From NCBI GenBank assembly GCA_037693485.1, contig CM075347.1:142799501-142863500 (forward strand): DNA of 64,000 nt, read 5' to 3'. Under the pieces are notes generated by a model. The model did not search any database and was not told the DNA's origin. It saw only the letters and a list, made by a program, of their open reading frames with translations. Origin of the DNA: Kitagawia praeruptora (lineage: Eukaryota; Streptophyta; Magnoliopsida; Apiales; Apiaceae). Positions 52,652 to 63,954 of the stretch are shown here, piece by piece (position 1 is the first letter of the stretch; each line of letters opens with the position of its first letter). A program made the position numbers and the translations under genes.

Positions 52652-53758
52652 ATGGCACCAAAGAGAGCTAGGGTTGTTGGTAGCAGTTCCCGTGGTCGTT
52701 CCTTGTCTGTTTCTGACTCGAGTTCGGGAGATGAGGGTATGGAGAAGTTTCGTTCTGAGGAGGCTAGGGCTGAGTATGTGAAGTTGCTGTCTCGGCCCGT
52801 GGCGAAGGATAGGGTATGGTTGCCTGTTGCTGCTGATGGTGAGATGGTGGCTATGATTGAGGAGAGGGGTTGGCAGGGTTTGTGTGAGCTTGCATCCGCT
52901 GTCCCGTTGACTATAGTCCGGGAATTCTATGCTAACGCTAGGGAAAACAGGGATGGTTATTCACTTGTCCGAGGGTTTACTATTGATTACACTGCTCGTG
53001 CTATTCGGCTGTTACTTGGGTTGCCGGATAGACCTGTTGGGGCGGAGGACTGGACTTTTAAGGCCAGGTCCGAAGTGGATTTAGATGAGGTGGTGGCACG
53101 TCTGTGTGTGCCAGGTACGACATGGAAGTTGAAGGTTGGGTCAACTGAGAAGGCTACATTTCCATCTGCCTCGATGAACAGATATGCTCGGGCTTGGAAT
53201 TCTTTTATTTGTGCGAATCTGTTGCCTACTACACATACACATGAGGTGACAGTTGAGCGAGCTATCTTGTTATGGGCTATTCTGAATGGACATTATATCG
53301 ATGTTGGATATTTGGTTAATCAGAGTATGCTGCGCTTCTTGAGGGTGTCTTCGGGGTCAGTTCCTTATGGCTCTATTGTTACGAGGATGTGTGCCAATGC
53401 TGGGGTGACATGGTCGTCTGAGGAGCCGATTCAGATGCCAGCTGGACCTATCGATGTGTCGAAGTTGGGGGAATGGCCTGGCGGCATTCCTCATCCTAGG
53501 GGTCTGGGCTATGCGATTGCTGGCGCTCCTCCAGTTGCTCCTGTTGCTGTCTCGAGTGCTTCGCATGATAGGAGGATGATGAGGCGGATGGATGCATTGT
53601 ATGAGAGCCATAGCCGGTTTTCAGCGAGGTTGACTCAGGCTTTCAGTTCTGCCTTTGGAGCTAGTGGATCCCATGTTGAGTGGCCAGTCTTTGGATCGGA
53701 CACTGTTTATCCACCTCCAGATTCTCCACCCGAGGAGGGTGATGACGCTGAGGCGTAG
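52652..53758 (+). CDS. Athila ORF3, putative plant transposon protein domain, 368 aa
   Basis: Located where Athila elements carry their env-like ORF. From about residue 60 (LCELASAVPLTIVREFYANA) to residue 235 (AILLWAILNGHYIDVGYLV) it resembles the Pfam 'putative plant transposon protein' domain PF20167, including LPTTHTHEVTVERA. The N-terminus is basic and Ser-rich (APKRARVVGSSSRGRS); the C-terminus is Pro/acidic. I see no clear transmembrane helix if translation starts at 52652; starting at 52583 would add a short hydrophobic leader. Function unknown. The second copy's ORF3 is beyond the window. Confidence 0.75.
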   Translation: MAPKRARVVGSSSRGRSLSVSDSSSGDEGMEKFRSEEARAEYVKLLSRPVAKDRVWLPVAADGEMVAMIEERGWQGLCELASAVPLTIVREFYANARENRDGYSLVRGFTIDYTARAIRLLLGLPDRPVGAEDWTFKARSEVDLDEVVARLCVPGTTWKLKVGSTEKATFPSASMNRYARAWNSFICANLLPTTHTHEVTVERAILLWAILNGHYIDVGYLVNQSMLRFLRVSSGSVPYGSIVTRMCANAGVTWSSEEPIQMPAGPIDVSKLGEWPGGIPHPRGLGYAIAGAPPVAPVAVSSASHDRRMMRRMDALYESHSRFSARLTQAFSSAFGASGSHVEWPVFGSDTVYPPPDSPPEEGDDAEA

Positions 53759-55218
53759 GTATGTTTTCTACTTTCCTTCGTAATTACTTCCATTCAATGG
53801 GGTCATTGAATATCTTAAGTTTGGGGGTGGTTTGGGGGAAAAGTATTGTATATGTTGTATATGTTCATTGTGTTCATGTTAGGATATCATGTTTGCATAT
53901 TAGTTGTAAGTCATGCATTTTTATGTTCGTATTATCTATGTTTGTTTCATATAGGACATTTTGTTTTATTTTTCGTATATCATGTGAGTTTTCATTTAGT
54001 TGCATTTGCATGGCATGCATTTTTCATGATCCCTTAAAATGAGCTGATTCTGATTGATAGGTAGATGTTGATTTGAGTGTGATGATAATGAGTAGAGGGC
54101 TGATTTATAGTTCCTAGGTAATTGACTTGCATGTTCAGGAACAAAATTTTTACACAGTCTCATTGGGGTATTTTTGGGGTAGGTTGGAGTCATGCATGTT
54201 GGATGTTTTGAGATTTAATTACTTGTTTATTCTTAGAATTTTCGTTATTCCCTTTATAGCATAGGAACATTAAAGTCTGAGTTTGGGGGAAAACAGGAAT
54301 TTCATGCTAGTTGTTAATAGTTGTTAATAATGGCTAGGTGTCAATTGGCTAGTAGCCAGCTCATATTTATATGAGTAGTCTAGGGTTGGAAATGAGAAAG
54401 GCTCATTCCAGATTGCGTAAATAAAAAAAATCAGAAAAAAAAAAAAGAAAAAAAAAAAAAAAAAAAAAAGAGTCAAGTTTTGTTTGTTTATATGCAAAAT
54501 TAACCAGAGTGAGCTCTTTAATACTCGAGTTATTAAGTTCGAGGGGACTTAGTCCTAGTGACCTAAGGCTTTTATAGTCTGAGATCCTGCTGACCTAACA
54601 CTCGCTACATGGGTATTATTGTATAAGCCTTTAGGGGTCTCATTCATTGCACGGTTAAATAAGCATGCGTATTGTATATGTAGTGTCGTAGCATAGTAAT
54701 AAAGCATGAGTTTCTGTCTACCTTGGATAAGGGTGGAGGTGTTCTTAGGTTATGGAGTGTCTACAGTCTATTCTAGTTATAAACCTGTGATTGTCTTGAC
54801 GGAAAGCATGTATGATTTTTGACCTATTTCTGGGGGTATTTCTGATGAGCATTGCACACACGCACGTTTCTGTAATGTACTGTTAGTATACGGGGACTTA
54901 GTCGAGCTCTGCTTGGATTTGTTGCATTCGTTGAGATATTTGCTTGTTAGTTGGTTTTGGTGAGTTAGAAGGGGATCTTGCATTTTCATATTAGTTGCAT
55001 TCATGCATTGCATTGCATTAGGTTAAATGGATTTTGTGGGTACATTCTCTATAGGCCCTCACGAGACCTTACTCGTCCACTAGGGCTGCCTAGGGGTTTA
55101 AAGGGCTTGTTGCATATGCCAAATGCAACCGTGATCACCTACGGAAGTGGTACTAGCTAGTTGTATATATTTTTGTTGTTTATGCTTGAGGACAAGCATC
55201 GGTTTAAGTTTGGGGGTG
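53759..55218 (+). other. non-coding 3' region with several polypurine tracts
   Basis: AGTTTGGGGG-type runs occur at about 53818, 53829, 54281 and, just before the LTR, 55208-55218. The last follows the block TGCTTGAGGACAAGCA, an inverted pair that in Athila-type elements sits before the true tract. A long A-run lies at about 54421-54470. No ORF supported. Confidence 0.65.
55208..55218 (+). other. polypurine tract, Athila copy 1
   Basis: GTTTGGGGGTG directly before TGATAAGTGG. Confidence 0.8.
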
Positions 55219-56826
55219 TGATAAGTGGATTTTTATCCACTTGGAACGCCTTATTTCGACTTAAATTGATAGCTTTGTTCTCAAGTATTTGTGTTTTTTA
55301 ATATGTTTTGTGAGAAATTGTGCAGGATGTATTCCAGGTGTGGATATTGCTTTTAGGAGGTGATATATGATATGTAGTGTCAAGAAGATCAAGTGTGGAG
55401 TTGCAATCAATAGCAGAAGAAGCAATCAGCAAAATGCAGTCTGTCAGCATGCCTTGGGCGCGGGCGCGCGGAGAGAAGAAGGAACTGGGCGCGGGCGCGC
55501 GGGATGAATTGGCTGGCAGAGTTGCGCGCGCGGGCGCGGTGGCTGTAGCTTTGGCTGCGCGCGGCCGCGCGGGGGACGGCAGAAAGTTCCTGGAATCGTA
55601 TTTTAATTAGGAAATTGCCGTTTTCTTCTCCTAATTCAGATAGCAATTGTTGTGGACGATTTGAAGCTTCTGGAATTCAACTTAAATAAGGGAATTGCAA
55701 TTCTATTACAATTAAAGATGGAAAATTACCGGAATTCTATCCTATTTCAAATACGGTAATCGCTTGGTCAAGGAGGCACTTGGGGGCTATAAATACACAC
55801 CTTGGGGCACAGAAAAATAACAATCTACACATCCTACACACATAATTCGTTCAGAGCAAGAAGGGAGAGAAGCCAAGGCGAGGATCGTGACAACAAGAAG
55901 ATCTAGACATAGTTTTCTTGTATTCCTTTGTTAGGCGTATCTTGTGGATGCTCATTACTTTTCCGGATTTGTTCGCTACACCTTATTTTATTATTGATTT
56001 ATTCATCATCTTCTTTATCTTGTTTACTACCATGCTTTCATCAAATCCCATGGTGACGAGAGGTTCGATTATGAACTAATCGTTATCGTGGGGTCCTAGT
56101 GGATTTATCTATGTAGCTTAGTAGTTTGCATGCCTTAGAGATTTATGTGTGGGGAATTATTGATATCCTTGTATGGTTATGCTTATTGAATTTAGGTGCG
56201 TCGCGAACATCTAATTTGTTAATCTCTTGCTAAACGAGAGTGGATCTTGAGATTTAGAACTTGCCATGCTAGCATAGGATAGGTTGATGTAATCATCATG
56301 ATTTGTGGCATGAATAGAGATATTATGCTACCCTATGTGATCTAAGTGAATAACTTGTGCTTCAACCTTTATGTTTTCAAATTCTATAGAGATATAGGGT
56401 CTAAACATAATAGGTGACTATTCATCTTCTATCTTTTGTGGATGTATGCTTAGATTGGTACTAGTATACCGAGAGGTAACTTTTACTCTTTTCGTGTTGT
56501 TCGATCAGATATCATAACCATCGCATGTTTTAATCAAAGGCTGCAACTCTAAGTGAAGTAGATAATGAAACTAGGATTCCATGTTTATTCTCATATAAGT
56601 AATCCGAATTTAAGTCTAGTTAATTGTTTAATTCTTAATTTTATACATTGCATCTTAGTTTAATTTAGTTAATCAAACCATATTTGTTATTTTCTTAGCA
56701 GTGAATTAAAACCATACATTATTGCATAGACATATTTTCTGAGTAAAACTTAACCAAGATCTCTGTGGAACGAACTTTAATTGTATTACTTGTGACTACG
56801 TGCGCTTGCGTGAATTTAGCATAACA
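55219..56826 (+). repeat. LTR 2, Athila copy 1
   Basis: 1608 bp, same ends as LTR 1. It is followed by AGTTTTTGTG and then a further LTR, not by host DNA. Confidence 0.93.
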
Positions 56827-56836
56827 AGTTTTTGTG
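56827..56836 (+). other. 10-bp LTR-LTR junction
   Basis: AGTTTTTGTG. Its first six bases equal the spacer between each LTR and the primer-binding site; its last three (GTG) equal the bases before LTR 2 on the polypurine side. It resembles two unprocessed cDNA ends joined together. Confidence 0.7.
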
Positions 56837-58445
56837 TGATAAGTGGATTTTTATCCACTTGGAACGCCTTATTTCGACTTAAATTGATAGCTTTGTTCTC
56901 AAGTATTTGTGTTTCTTTAATATGTTTTGTGAGAAATTGTGCAGGATGTATTCCAGGTGTGGATATTGCTTTTAGGAGGTGATATATGATATGTAGTGTC
57001 AAGAAGATCAAGTGTGGAGTTGCAATCAATAGCAGAAGAAGCAATCAGCAAAATGCAGTCTGTCAGCATGCCTTGGGCGCGGGCGCGCGGAGAAAAGAAG
57101 GAACTGGGCGCGGGCGCGCGGGATGAATTGGCTGGCAGAGTTGCGCGCGCGGGCGCGGTGGCTGTAGCTTTGGCTGCGCGCGGCCGCGCGGGGGACGGCA
57201 GAAAGTTCCTGGAATCGTATTTTAATTAGGAAATTGCCGTTTTCTTCTCCTAATTCAGATAGCAATTGTTGTGGACGATTTGAAGCTTCTGGAATTCAAC
57301 TTAAATAAGGGAATTGCAATTCTATTACAATTAAAGATGGAAAATTACCGGAATTCTATCCTATTTCAAATACGGTAATCGCTTGGTCAAGGAGGCACTT
57401 GGGGGCTATAAATACACACCTTGGGGCACAGAAAAATAACAATCTACACATCCTACACACATAATTCGTTCAGAGCAAGAAGGGAGAGAAGCCAAGGCGA
57501 GGATCGTGACAACAAGAAGATCTAGACATAGTTTTCTTGTATTCCTTTGTTAGGCGTATCTTGTGGATGCTCATTACTTTTCCGGATTTGTTCGCTACAC
57601 CTTATTTTATTATTGATTTATTCATCATCTTCTTTATCTTGTTTACTACCATGCTTTCATCAAATCCCATGGTGACGAGAGGTTCGATTATGAACTAATC
57701 GTTATCGTGGGGTCCTAGTGGATTTATCTATGTAGCTTAGTAGTTTGCATGCCTTAGAGATTTATGTGTGGTGAATTATTGATATCCTTGTATGGTTATG
57801 CTTATTGAATTTAGGTGCGTCGCGAACATCTAATTTGTTAATCTCTTGCTAAACGAGAGTGGATCTTGAGATTTAGAACTTGCCATGCTAGCATAGGATA
57901 GGTTGATGTAATCATCATGATTTGTGGCATGAATAGAGATATTATGCTACCCTATGTGATCTAAGTGAATAACTTGTGCTTCAACCTTTATGTTTTCAAA
58001 TTCTATAGAGATATAGGGTCTAAACATAATAGGTGACTATTCATCTTCTATCTTTTGTGGATGTATGCTTAGATTGGTACTAGTATACCGAGAGGTAACT
58101 TTTACTCTTTTCGTGTTGTTCGATCAGATATCATAACCATCGCATGTTTTAATCAAAGGCTGCAACTCTAAGTGAAGTAGATAATGAAACTAGGATTCCA
58201 TGTTTATTCTCATATAAGTAATCCGAATTTAAGTCTAGTTAATTGTTTAATTCTTAATTTTATACATTGCATCTTAGTTTAATTTAGTTAATCAAACCAT
58301 ATTTGTTATTTTCTTAGCAGTGAATTAAAACCATACATTATTGCATAGACATATTTTCTGAGTAAAACTTAACCAAGATCTCTGTGGAACGAACTTTAAT
58401 TGTATTACTTGTGACTACGTGCGCTTGCGTGAATTTAGCATAACA
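56837..58445 (+). repeat. LTR 3, 5' LTR of Athila copy 2
   Basis: 1609 bp. It differs from LTR 2 at about three places I can see (GTTTCTTTAAT insertion, GAGAAAAGAAGG, GTGTGGTGAATT). Confidence 0.93.
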
Positions 58446-58451
58446 AGTTTT

Positions 58452-58469
58452 TGGCGCCGCTGCCGGGGA
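58452..58469 (+). other. primer-binding site (tRNA-Asp type), Athila copy 2
   Basis: TGGCGCCGCTGCCGGGGA after AGTTTT. Confidence 0.9.
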
Positions 58470-58584
58470 TCATCGGTGTTTTTATTTCAGTTTATGTGTT
58501 TGTCAATAGTGGTCGTTAGCGTTCACTGACTCGGATTCTTACTTAGTTTGTTTGTTTCGTGGTGTTTCAGGTACTTGAGTTTGT

Positions 58585-61500
58585 ATGCAAACACGTTCGC
58601 AAGCTCGATTACTTAAACTGGCAGAAGACGATCTTGTTGAGAATATAGAGAATAAGGAAGAGGAGACTGAAACTACAGTAGTAATGGCAGATGCAGCAGC
58701 AGCTAAGGCTTTGAAGGACTATTCTCAGCCGAAACTCAATGACATTCAGTCGAGCATTGTTAGGCCAGCTATTGCAGCGAACAACTTTGAGATCAGGCCG
58801 GGCACAATTCAGATGGTGCAGAATTCAGTCCAGTTTGGGGGAGCTACTACAGAGGATCCAAACATGCATGTTCGGGACTTTATTGAAATCTGCGACACTT
58901 TCAAGTGTAATGGTGTGACGGATGAAGCTATCAGGTTGAGGCTTTTCCCATTCTCTCTGAGGGATAAGGCTAAGAGCTGGCTACACTCTCTACCACCTGG
59001 TTCCATTACTACATGGGAAGATCTTGCTCAGAAGTTCCTTACTAAATTCTTTCCTATGGCGAAAACTGCAGCAATAAGGAACCAGTTAACTCAATTCCAA
59101 CAACAATCTGGCGAGTCCTTGTGTGAGGCTTGGGAACGCTACAAGGAGATGCTAAGGAAGTGTCCTCATCATGGCATGCCTGATTGGATGGTTATCAATG
59201 GATTCTACAATGGGTTGGGAGCACAATCTAGACCTTTGCTAGATGCAGCATCAGGTGGAGCTTTGTGGGCAAAGAGCTATGATGAAGCTTATGAACTTAT
59301 TGAGATGATGGCTGCTAATGAATATCAGAATCCAACCCAGAGACTTTCTCAAGGCAAGGTAGCAGGAGTTTTGGAAGTAGATACAGCTTCAATGATTACG
59401 GCTCAGTTGAAGGCTCTTGCTATGAAGGTGGATTCGCTTGCTAATTATGGAGTTCAGCAGGTGGCTAGTGTTTGTGAGTTATGTGCGGGCGCACATGAGA
59501 CGAGTCAATGTGCTATCTCTTCTGAATCAGCACAGTTCGTGAGTAATTTCCAGAGACCTGCTGTACCGGTTCCAGCCACTTATCATCCTAATAATAGGAA
59601 TCATCCTAATTTCAGCTGGAGCAACAATCAGAATACTCAACAATCTTATCAGCAAGCAAAGCCGTATAATCAGGGTTATCAGCAATCTTATAGGGCACCA
59701 TATCAACCCCCAGGATTTCAGCAGCAACAACCTCAGACTCAGGTGGGGCAATCATCTAATGATAAATCTGATGAGATGTGGTTAGCATTGAAGAACCTGC
59801 AAGCTGGTCAGAAGCTCTTGGAAACTCAGATAGGGCAGATTGCAAGTGCCTTGGGTAGTAGGCCGCAAGGAACTCTCCCTAGTGACACGGAAGCCAATCC
59901 AGGTAGAAGGGACTTCAAGGAGCAGGTGAAGGCCGTAACTTTGAGATCAGGAAGGGTCACATCAGGTCCTAAATCAGCCACTAATGAAGATGAAGAAGTG
60001 CAGAATCAGCAAGTCGAAAATTCTGCATTGCCTGAAATTGAGAAATCTGACTTGGTAGCTGATCAGCTGGAAGGTGAGAAAGAGAAGAGCAAGGAATCTG
60101 TTAATAAGGCTTCTCCGGAGTTGTCTACTCAGGTCTATCCTCCTCCTCCATATCCTAGAAGACTCCAAAAGCAGAATTTGGATAACAAATTTGCTAGGTT
60201 CTTAGAGGTGTTCAAGAAGTTGCACATCAACATACCTTTTGCGGAAGCACTTGAGGAGATGCCGAGCTATGCCAAGTTCATGAAGGGTATTCTCTCGCGT
60301 AAGTTGAAGCTCGATGCATTAGAGACCGTTGCCTTAACGGAAGAGTGTAGTGCGGTTCTGCAACAGAAATTGCCTCCAAAGCTAAAGGATCCGGGTAGCT
60401 TTACTATTCCATGCACTATTGGTAATCTATTCTTTGAGAAGTGCTTGTGTGACTTGGGAGCTAGCATCAATCTCATGCCCTTGTCAGTATTCATGCAATT
60501 GGGTCTACCGGATCCAAAGCCAACTAACATCTCGTTGCAGTTGGCTGATCGTTCAATTACCTATCCGAGACGCATAGTTGAGGATGTCTTGGTGAAAGTT
60601 GATAAGCTCATCTTCCCTGCTGATTTTGTTATATTGGATTTCGAGGAAGATAAGAAGATTCCCATAATCTTGGGAAGGCCATTCTTAGCTACTGGTAGTA
60701 CCTTGATCGATGTGCAGAAAGGAGAGCTCACCATGAGGGTTCAAAATCAGAATGTCACCTTTAATGTGTTCAATGCTATGAAGCTTCCGTCTGATGAAGA
60801 AGAATGTTTCAATGTTGATTTGGTTGATTCCATGGTAGCCAAGGATCTTGATCATTTGTTGCTAACAGATTCTTTGGAAAAAGCATTGAGTGGGAACTCT
60901 GAGGTGAGAGATGAGGATGAAGTAATGCAAATTCAGATGTTGAATGCTAATTCGTGGAAGAGGAAATTTGACATGCCATTTGAGTCTCTTGGGTTAAAGG
61001 AGCTGGAAAAGTCACAAATCCGTCTTAAACCATCTATTGAGGAGGCTCCTAATCTTGAACTCAAACCTTTGCCTAGTCACTTGAGGTATGCTTTTCTTGG
61101 TAATACCTCTACGCTACCTGTTATTATTTCTTCTAACCTGTCAGATGTCGAGGAAGAAAAGCTCTTGCGTATATTGAGGAAATTCAAGACAGCAATAGGT
61201 TGGACTATAGCAGATATCAAGGGAATCAGCCCTTCGTATTGCATGCATAAAATTCTGCTAGAAGAAGGAGCTAAGCCTACTGTTGAACATCAAAGAAGAC
61301 TCAATCCGATTATGAAGGAGGTGGTGAAAAAGGAAATTCTAAAGTGGTTAGATGCTGGCATTATCTACCCTATCTCAGATAGTTCTTGGGTGAGTCCGGT
61401 TCAATGTGTGCCAAAGAAAGGAGGCATGACAGTTGTTGCTAATGAGAAGAATGAGCTCATCCCTACTCGAACAGTCACGGGGTGGAGAGTTTGCATGGAT

Positions 61501-63954
61501 TATCGGAAGCTCAACAAAGCCACAAGAAAAGATCACTTCCCTCTACCTTTTATTGATCAGATGCTAGACAGGTTGGCTGGTCACGAGTATTATTGTTTGC
61601 TTGATGGTTACTCTGGCTATAATCAGATATGCATTGCTCCGGAAGATCAAGAGAAGACCACATTCACATGTCCTTTTGGCACTTTTGCTTTTCGTCGAGT
61701 TTCGTTTGGACTTTGTGGTGCTCCTGCCACTTTCCAAAGGTGCATGATGGCTATTTTCTCAGACATGATTGGCTCGAATGTGGAAGTGTTTATGGATGAC
61801 TTCTCAGTTTTTGGTACATCGTATGATGAGTGCTTGCATAATCTTGGTTTGATTCTGAAGAGGTGTGTGGAGACCAATTTGATGCTTAATTGGGAGAAAT
61901 GTCACTTTATGGTACAAGAAGGAATTATTCTTGGGCACAAGGTGTCTAGCAAGGGACTTGAAGTGGATAGAGCCAAGGTGGAGACAATCGAGAATCTTCC
62001 TCCACCTATTTCTGTTAAAGGAATTCGCAGTTTTCTTGCTCATGCAGGGTTCTATAGGCGATTCATTCAAGACTTCTCGAAAATCTCTAAACCTTTGTGC
62101 AATTTGTTAGAGAAGGATGTTCCTTTCAAGTTTGATGCTGAATGTCTGGCGGCTTTTGAGCTGTTGAAGAAGAAGCTCACTACTACTCCTATCATTACCG
62201 CACCCAATTGGGAGGAGCCGTTTGAGCTGATGTGTGATGCTAGTGATTATGCTGTTGGTGCTGTGCTTGGACAAAGGAAGGATAAGATTTTTCATGTGGT
62301 TTACTATGCTAGTAAAACCCTCAATGAGGCTCAGCTTAACTACACCACTACGGAGAAGGAGTTGTTAGCAGTTGTCTATGCTTTTGAGAAATTCAGATCT
62401 TATTTGCTTGGTACTAAGGTGATTGTGTACACGGATCATGCTGCTATTCGATATCTCATGTCAAAGAAGGATTCTAAGCCTAGGTTGATTCGTTGGGTGC
62501 TTCTCTTGCAAGAATTTGATGTGGAGATTAAGGATAGGAAGGGCACGGAAAATCAAGTAGCTGATCATCTTTCTCGTTTGGAGGACCAAGGTAAAGATTC
62601 ACAGGCTAAATCTCTTATTAATGAATCTTTTCCGGATGAGCAACTTTTTGGGGTGCAAGGTGAAGAACCATGGTTTGCAGATTATGTGAACTATCTTGTT
62701 AGTAATGTCATCCCTCCAGAATTCTCGTATGCTCAAAGGAAGAAGTTCTTACATGATGTGAAGTGGTACCGTTGGGACGAGCCATTCTTGTTCAAACTTG
62801 GTATAGATCAGATTTTGAGGAGGTGCATTCCCTATAGTGAGACTGAGAGTATCTTGCGTGATTATCATTCTACCACATATGGAGGTCATTATGGTGGTAA
62901 TAAAATAGCTCAGAAAGTACTTCAGGCGGGATTCTATTGGCCGACTCTGTTTAAGGATTCTCATCGTTTTGTGATGAGTTGTGATCGATGTCAACGAGTT
63001 GGTAATATTTCTAGGAGGAATGAGATGCCTTTGAATACTATTTTGGAAGTGGAGATCTTTGATGTGTGGGGGATTGATTTTATGGGTCCGTTTGTTTCAT
63101 CTTGCAATAATCAGTACATCCTGCTAGCTGTGGATTATGTGTCCAAATGGGTGGAGGTGAAAGCTTTGCCAACCAATGATGCTAAGGTGGTGCTGAACTT
63201 TCTTCACAAGCAGATTTTTACACATTTTGGGACTCCAAGAGCTATAATCAGTGATGAGGGGACACACTTCTGTAATCGTCAGTTTACTGCTATGATGGCA
63301 AAGTACAATGTGACGCATCGTGTTGCCACTGCTTATCATCCCCAAACTAATGGTCAAGCGGAGGTTTCGAATCGTGAAATCAAAAGGATCCTGGAAAAAG
63401 TGGTGAATCCATCTCGTAAGGATTGGTCATTGAAGTTAGACGAAGCTGTTTGGGCTTATAGAACTGCATACAAGACACCTCTTGGGATGTCACCTTATCA
63501 GTTAGTGTTTGGTAAGGCTTGTCATTTACCAGCTGAGTTAGAGCACAAGGCTTTTTGGGCATTGAAGAAGATTAATCTGGATATCTCAGCTGCGGGTGAA
63601 AAGCGTCTACTTCAGTTGAATGAGCTTGAGGAATTTCGTGAGCAGGCTTATGAGAATGCAAAAATGTACAAGGAAAAGGTTAAAAGGTGGCATGATAGAA
63701 AGTTGGTGCACAAGGAATTCGTGCAGGGTCAACAGGTTTTGCTGTATAACTCTCGCCTTAAACTTTTTCCGGGAAAGCTCAAGTCAAAGTGGTCTGGTCC
63801 GTTTACAGTTAAGGAGGTATTTCCACATGGAGCGGTGGAGATATTTAGAGGATCTATCAATGATGCTTTTAAAGTAAATGGACATCGACTGAAGCCTTAT
63901 TATGGAGGAACGGTGAACCGTGAGAAGGTTGCCTCCGTTTTGTCAGAATTGTGA
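58585..63954 (+). CDS. gag-pol: Athila gag-pol polyprotein, copy 2, 1789 aa, open
   Basis: Same length and domain order as 46648-52017. I count ten amino-acid differences: PRGIVE/PRRIVE, LGDTST/LGNTST, KTSIGW/KTAIGW, PEDEEK/PEDQEK, LVLKRC/LILKRC, TNLVLN/TNLMLN, FLGHAG/FLAHAG, KDMKG/KDRKG, NKTAQ/NKIAQ and NDVKVV/NDAKVV. None touches a catalytic residue. Most lie in RT-integrase; the gag half is identical by eye. Confidence 0.95.
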   Translation: MQTRSQARLLKLAEDDLVENIENKEEETETTVVMADAAAAKALKDYSQPKLNDIQSSIVRPAIAANNFEIRPGTIQMVQNSVQFGGATTEDPNMHVRDFIEICDTFKCNGVTDEAIRLRLFPFSLRDKAKSWLHSLPPGSITTWEDLAQKFLTKFFPMAKTAAIRNQLTQFQQQSGESLCEAWERYKEMLRKCPHHGMPDWMVINGFYNGLGAQSRPLLDAASGGALWAKSYDEAYELIEMMAANEYQNPTQRLSQGKVAGVLEVDTASMITAQLKALAMKVDSLANYGVQQVASVCELCAGAHETSQCAISSESAQFVSNFQRPAVPVPATYHPNNRNHPNFSWSNNQNTQQSYQQAKPYNQGYQQSYRAPYQPPGFQQQQPQTQVGQSSNDKSDEMWLALKNLQAGQKLLETQIGQIASALGSRPQGTLPSDTEANPGRRDFKEQVKAVTLRSGRVTSGPKSATNEDEEVQNQQVENSALPEIEKSDLVADQLEGEKEKSKESVNKASPELSTQVYPPPPYPRRLQKQNLDNKFARFLEVFKKLHINIPFAEALEEMPSYAKFMKGILSRKLKLDALETVALTEECSAVLQQKLPPKLKDPGSFTIPCTIGNLFFEKCLCDLGASINLMPLSVFMQLGLPDPKPTNISLQLADRSITYPRRIVEDVLVKVDKLIFPADFVILDFEEDKKIPIILGRPFLATGSTLIDVQKGELTMRVQNQNVTFNVFNAMKLPSDEEECFNVDLVDSMVAKDLDHLLLTDSLEKALSGNSEVRDEDEVMQIQMLNANSWKRKFDMPFESLGLKELEKSQIRLKPSIEEAPNLELKPLPSHLRYAFLGNTSTLPVIISSNLSDVEEEKLLRILRKFKTAIGWTIADIKGISPSYCMHKILLEEGAKPTVEHQRRLNPIMKEVVKKEILKWLDAGIIYPISDSSWVSPVQCVPKKGGMTVVANEKNELIPTRTVTGWRVCMDYRKLNKATRKDHFPLPFIDQMLDRLAGHEYYCLLDGYSGYNQICIAPEDQEKTTFTCPFGTFAFRRVSFGLCGAPATFQRCMMAIFSDMIGSNVEVFMDDFSVFGTSYDECLHNLGLILKRCVETNLMLNWEKCHFMVQEGIILGHKVSSKGLEVDRAKVETIENLPPPISVKGIRSFLAHAGFYRRFIQDFSKISKPLCNLLEKDVPFKFDAECLAAFELLKKKLTTTPIITAPNWEEPFELMCDASDYAVGAVLGQRKDKIFHVVYYASKTLNEAQLNYTTTEKELLAVVYAFEKFRSYLLGTKVIVYTDHAAIRYLMSKKDSKPRLIRWVLLLQEFDVEIKDRKGTENQVADHLSRLEDQGKDSQAKSLINESFPDEQLFGVQGEEPWFADYVNYLVSNVIPPEFSYAQRKKFLHDVKWYRWDEPFLFKLGIDQILRRCIPYSETESILRDYHSTTYGGHYGGNKIAQKVLQAGFYWPTLFKDSHRFVMSCDRCQRVGNISRRNEMPLNTILEVEIFDVWGIDFMGPFVSSCNNQYILLAVDYVSKWVEVKALPTNDAKVVLNFLHKQIFTHFGTPRAIISDEGTHFCNRQFTAMMAKYNVTHRVATAYHPQTNGQAEVSNREIKRILEKVVNPSRKDWSLKLDEAVWAYRTAYKTPLGMSPYQLVFGKACHLPAELEHKAFWALKKINLDISAAGEKRLLQLNELEEFREQAYENAKMYKEKVKRWHDRKLVHKEFVQGQQVLLYNSRLKLFPGKLKSKWSGPFTVKEVFPHGAVEIFRGSINDAFKVNGHRLKPYYGGTVNREKVASVLSEL

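Larger units (their letters stand above)
44901..56826 (+). mobile_element. intact Athila-type Ty3 element, copy 1
   Basis: LTR 44901-46508, primer-binding site, 1789-aa gag-pol, third ORF, polypurine tract and LTR 55219-56826. Both LTRs are 1608 bp; I find one difference, near 44928/55246 (GGAATGCC versus GGAACGCC). The bases before the first LTR (TTCAT) do not match those after the second (AGTTT), so it lacks its own target duplication and seems to be one half of a larger insertion with the following copy. Confidence 0.92.

Noticed and set aside
56827..56836. Copy 2 nested in the primer-binding site of another copy
   Set aside because: The junction ends TGTG, not the GGCG of the primer site, so a clean insertion there does not fit; kept as an alternative to test beyond 64000.
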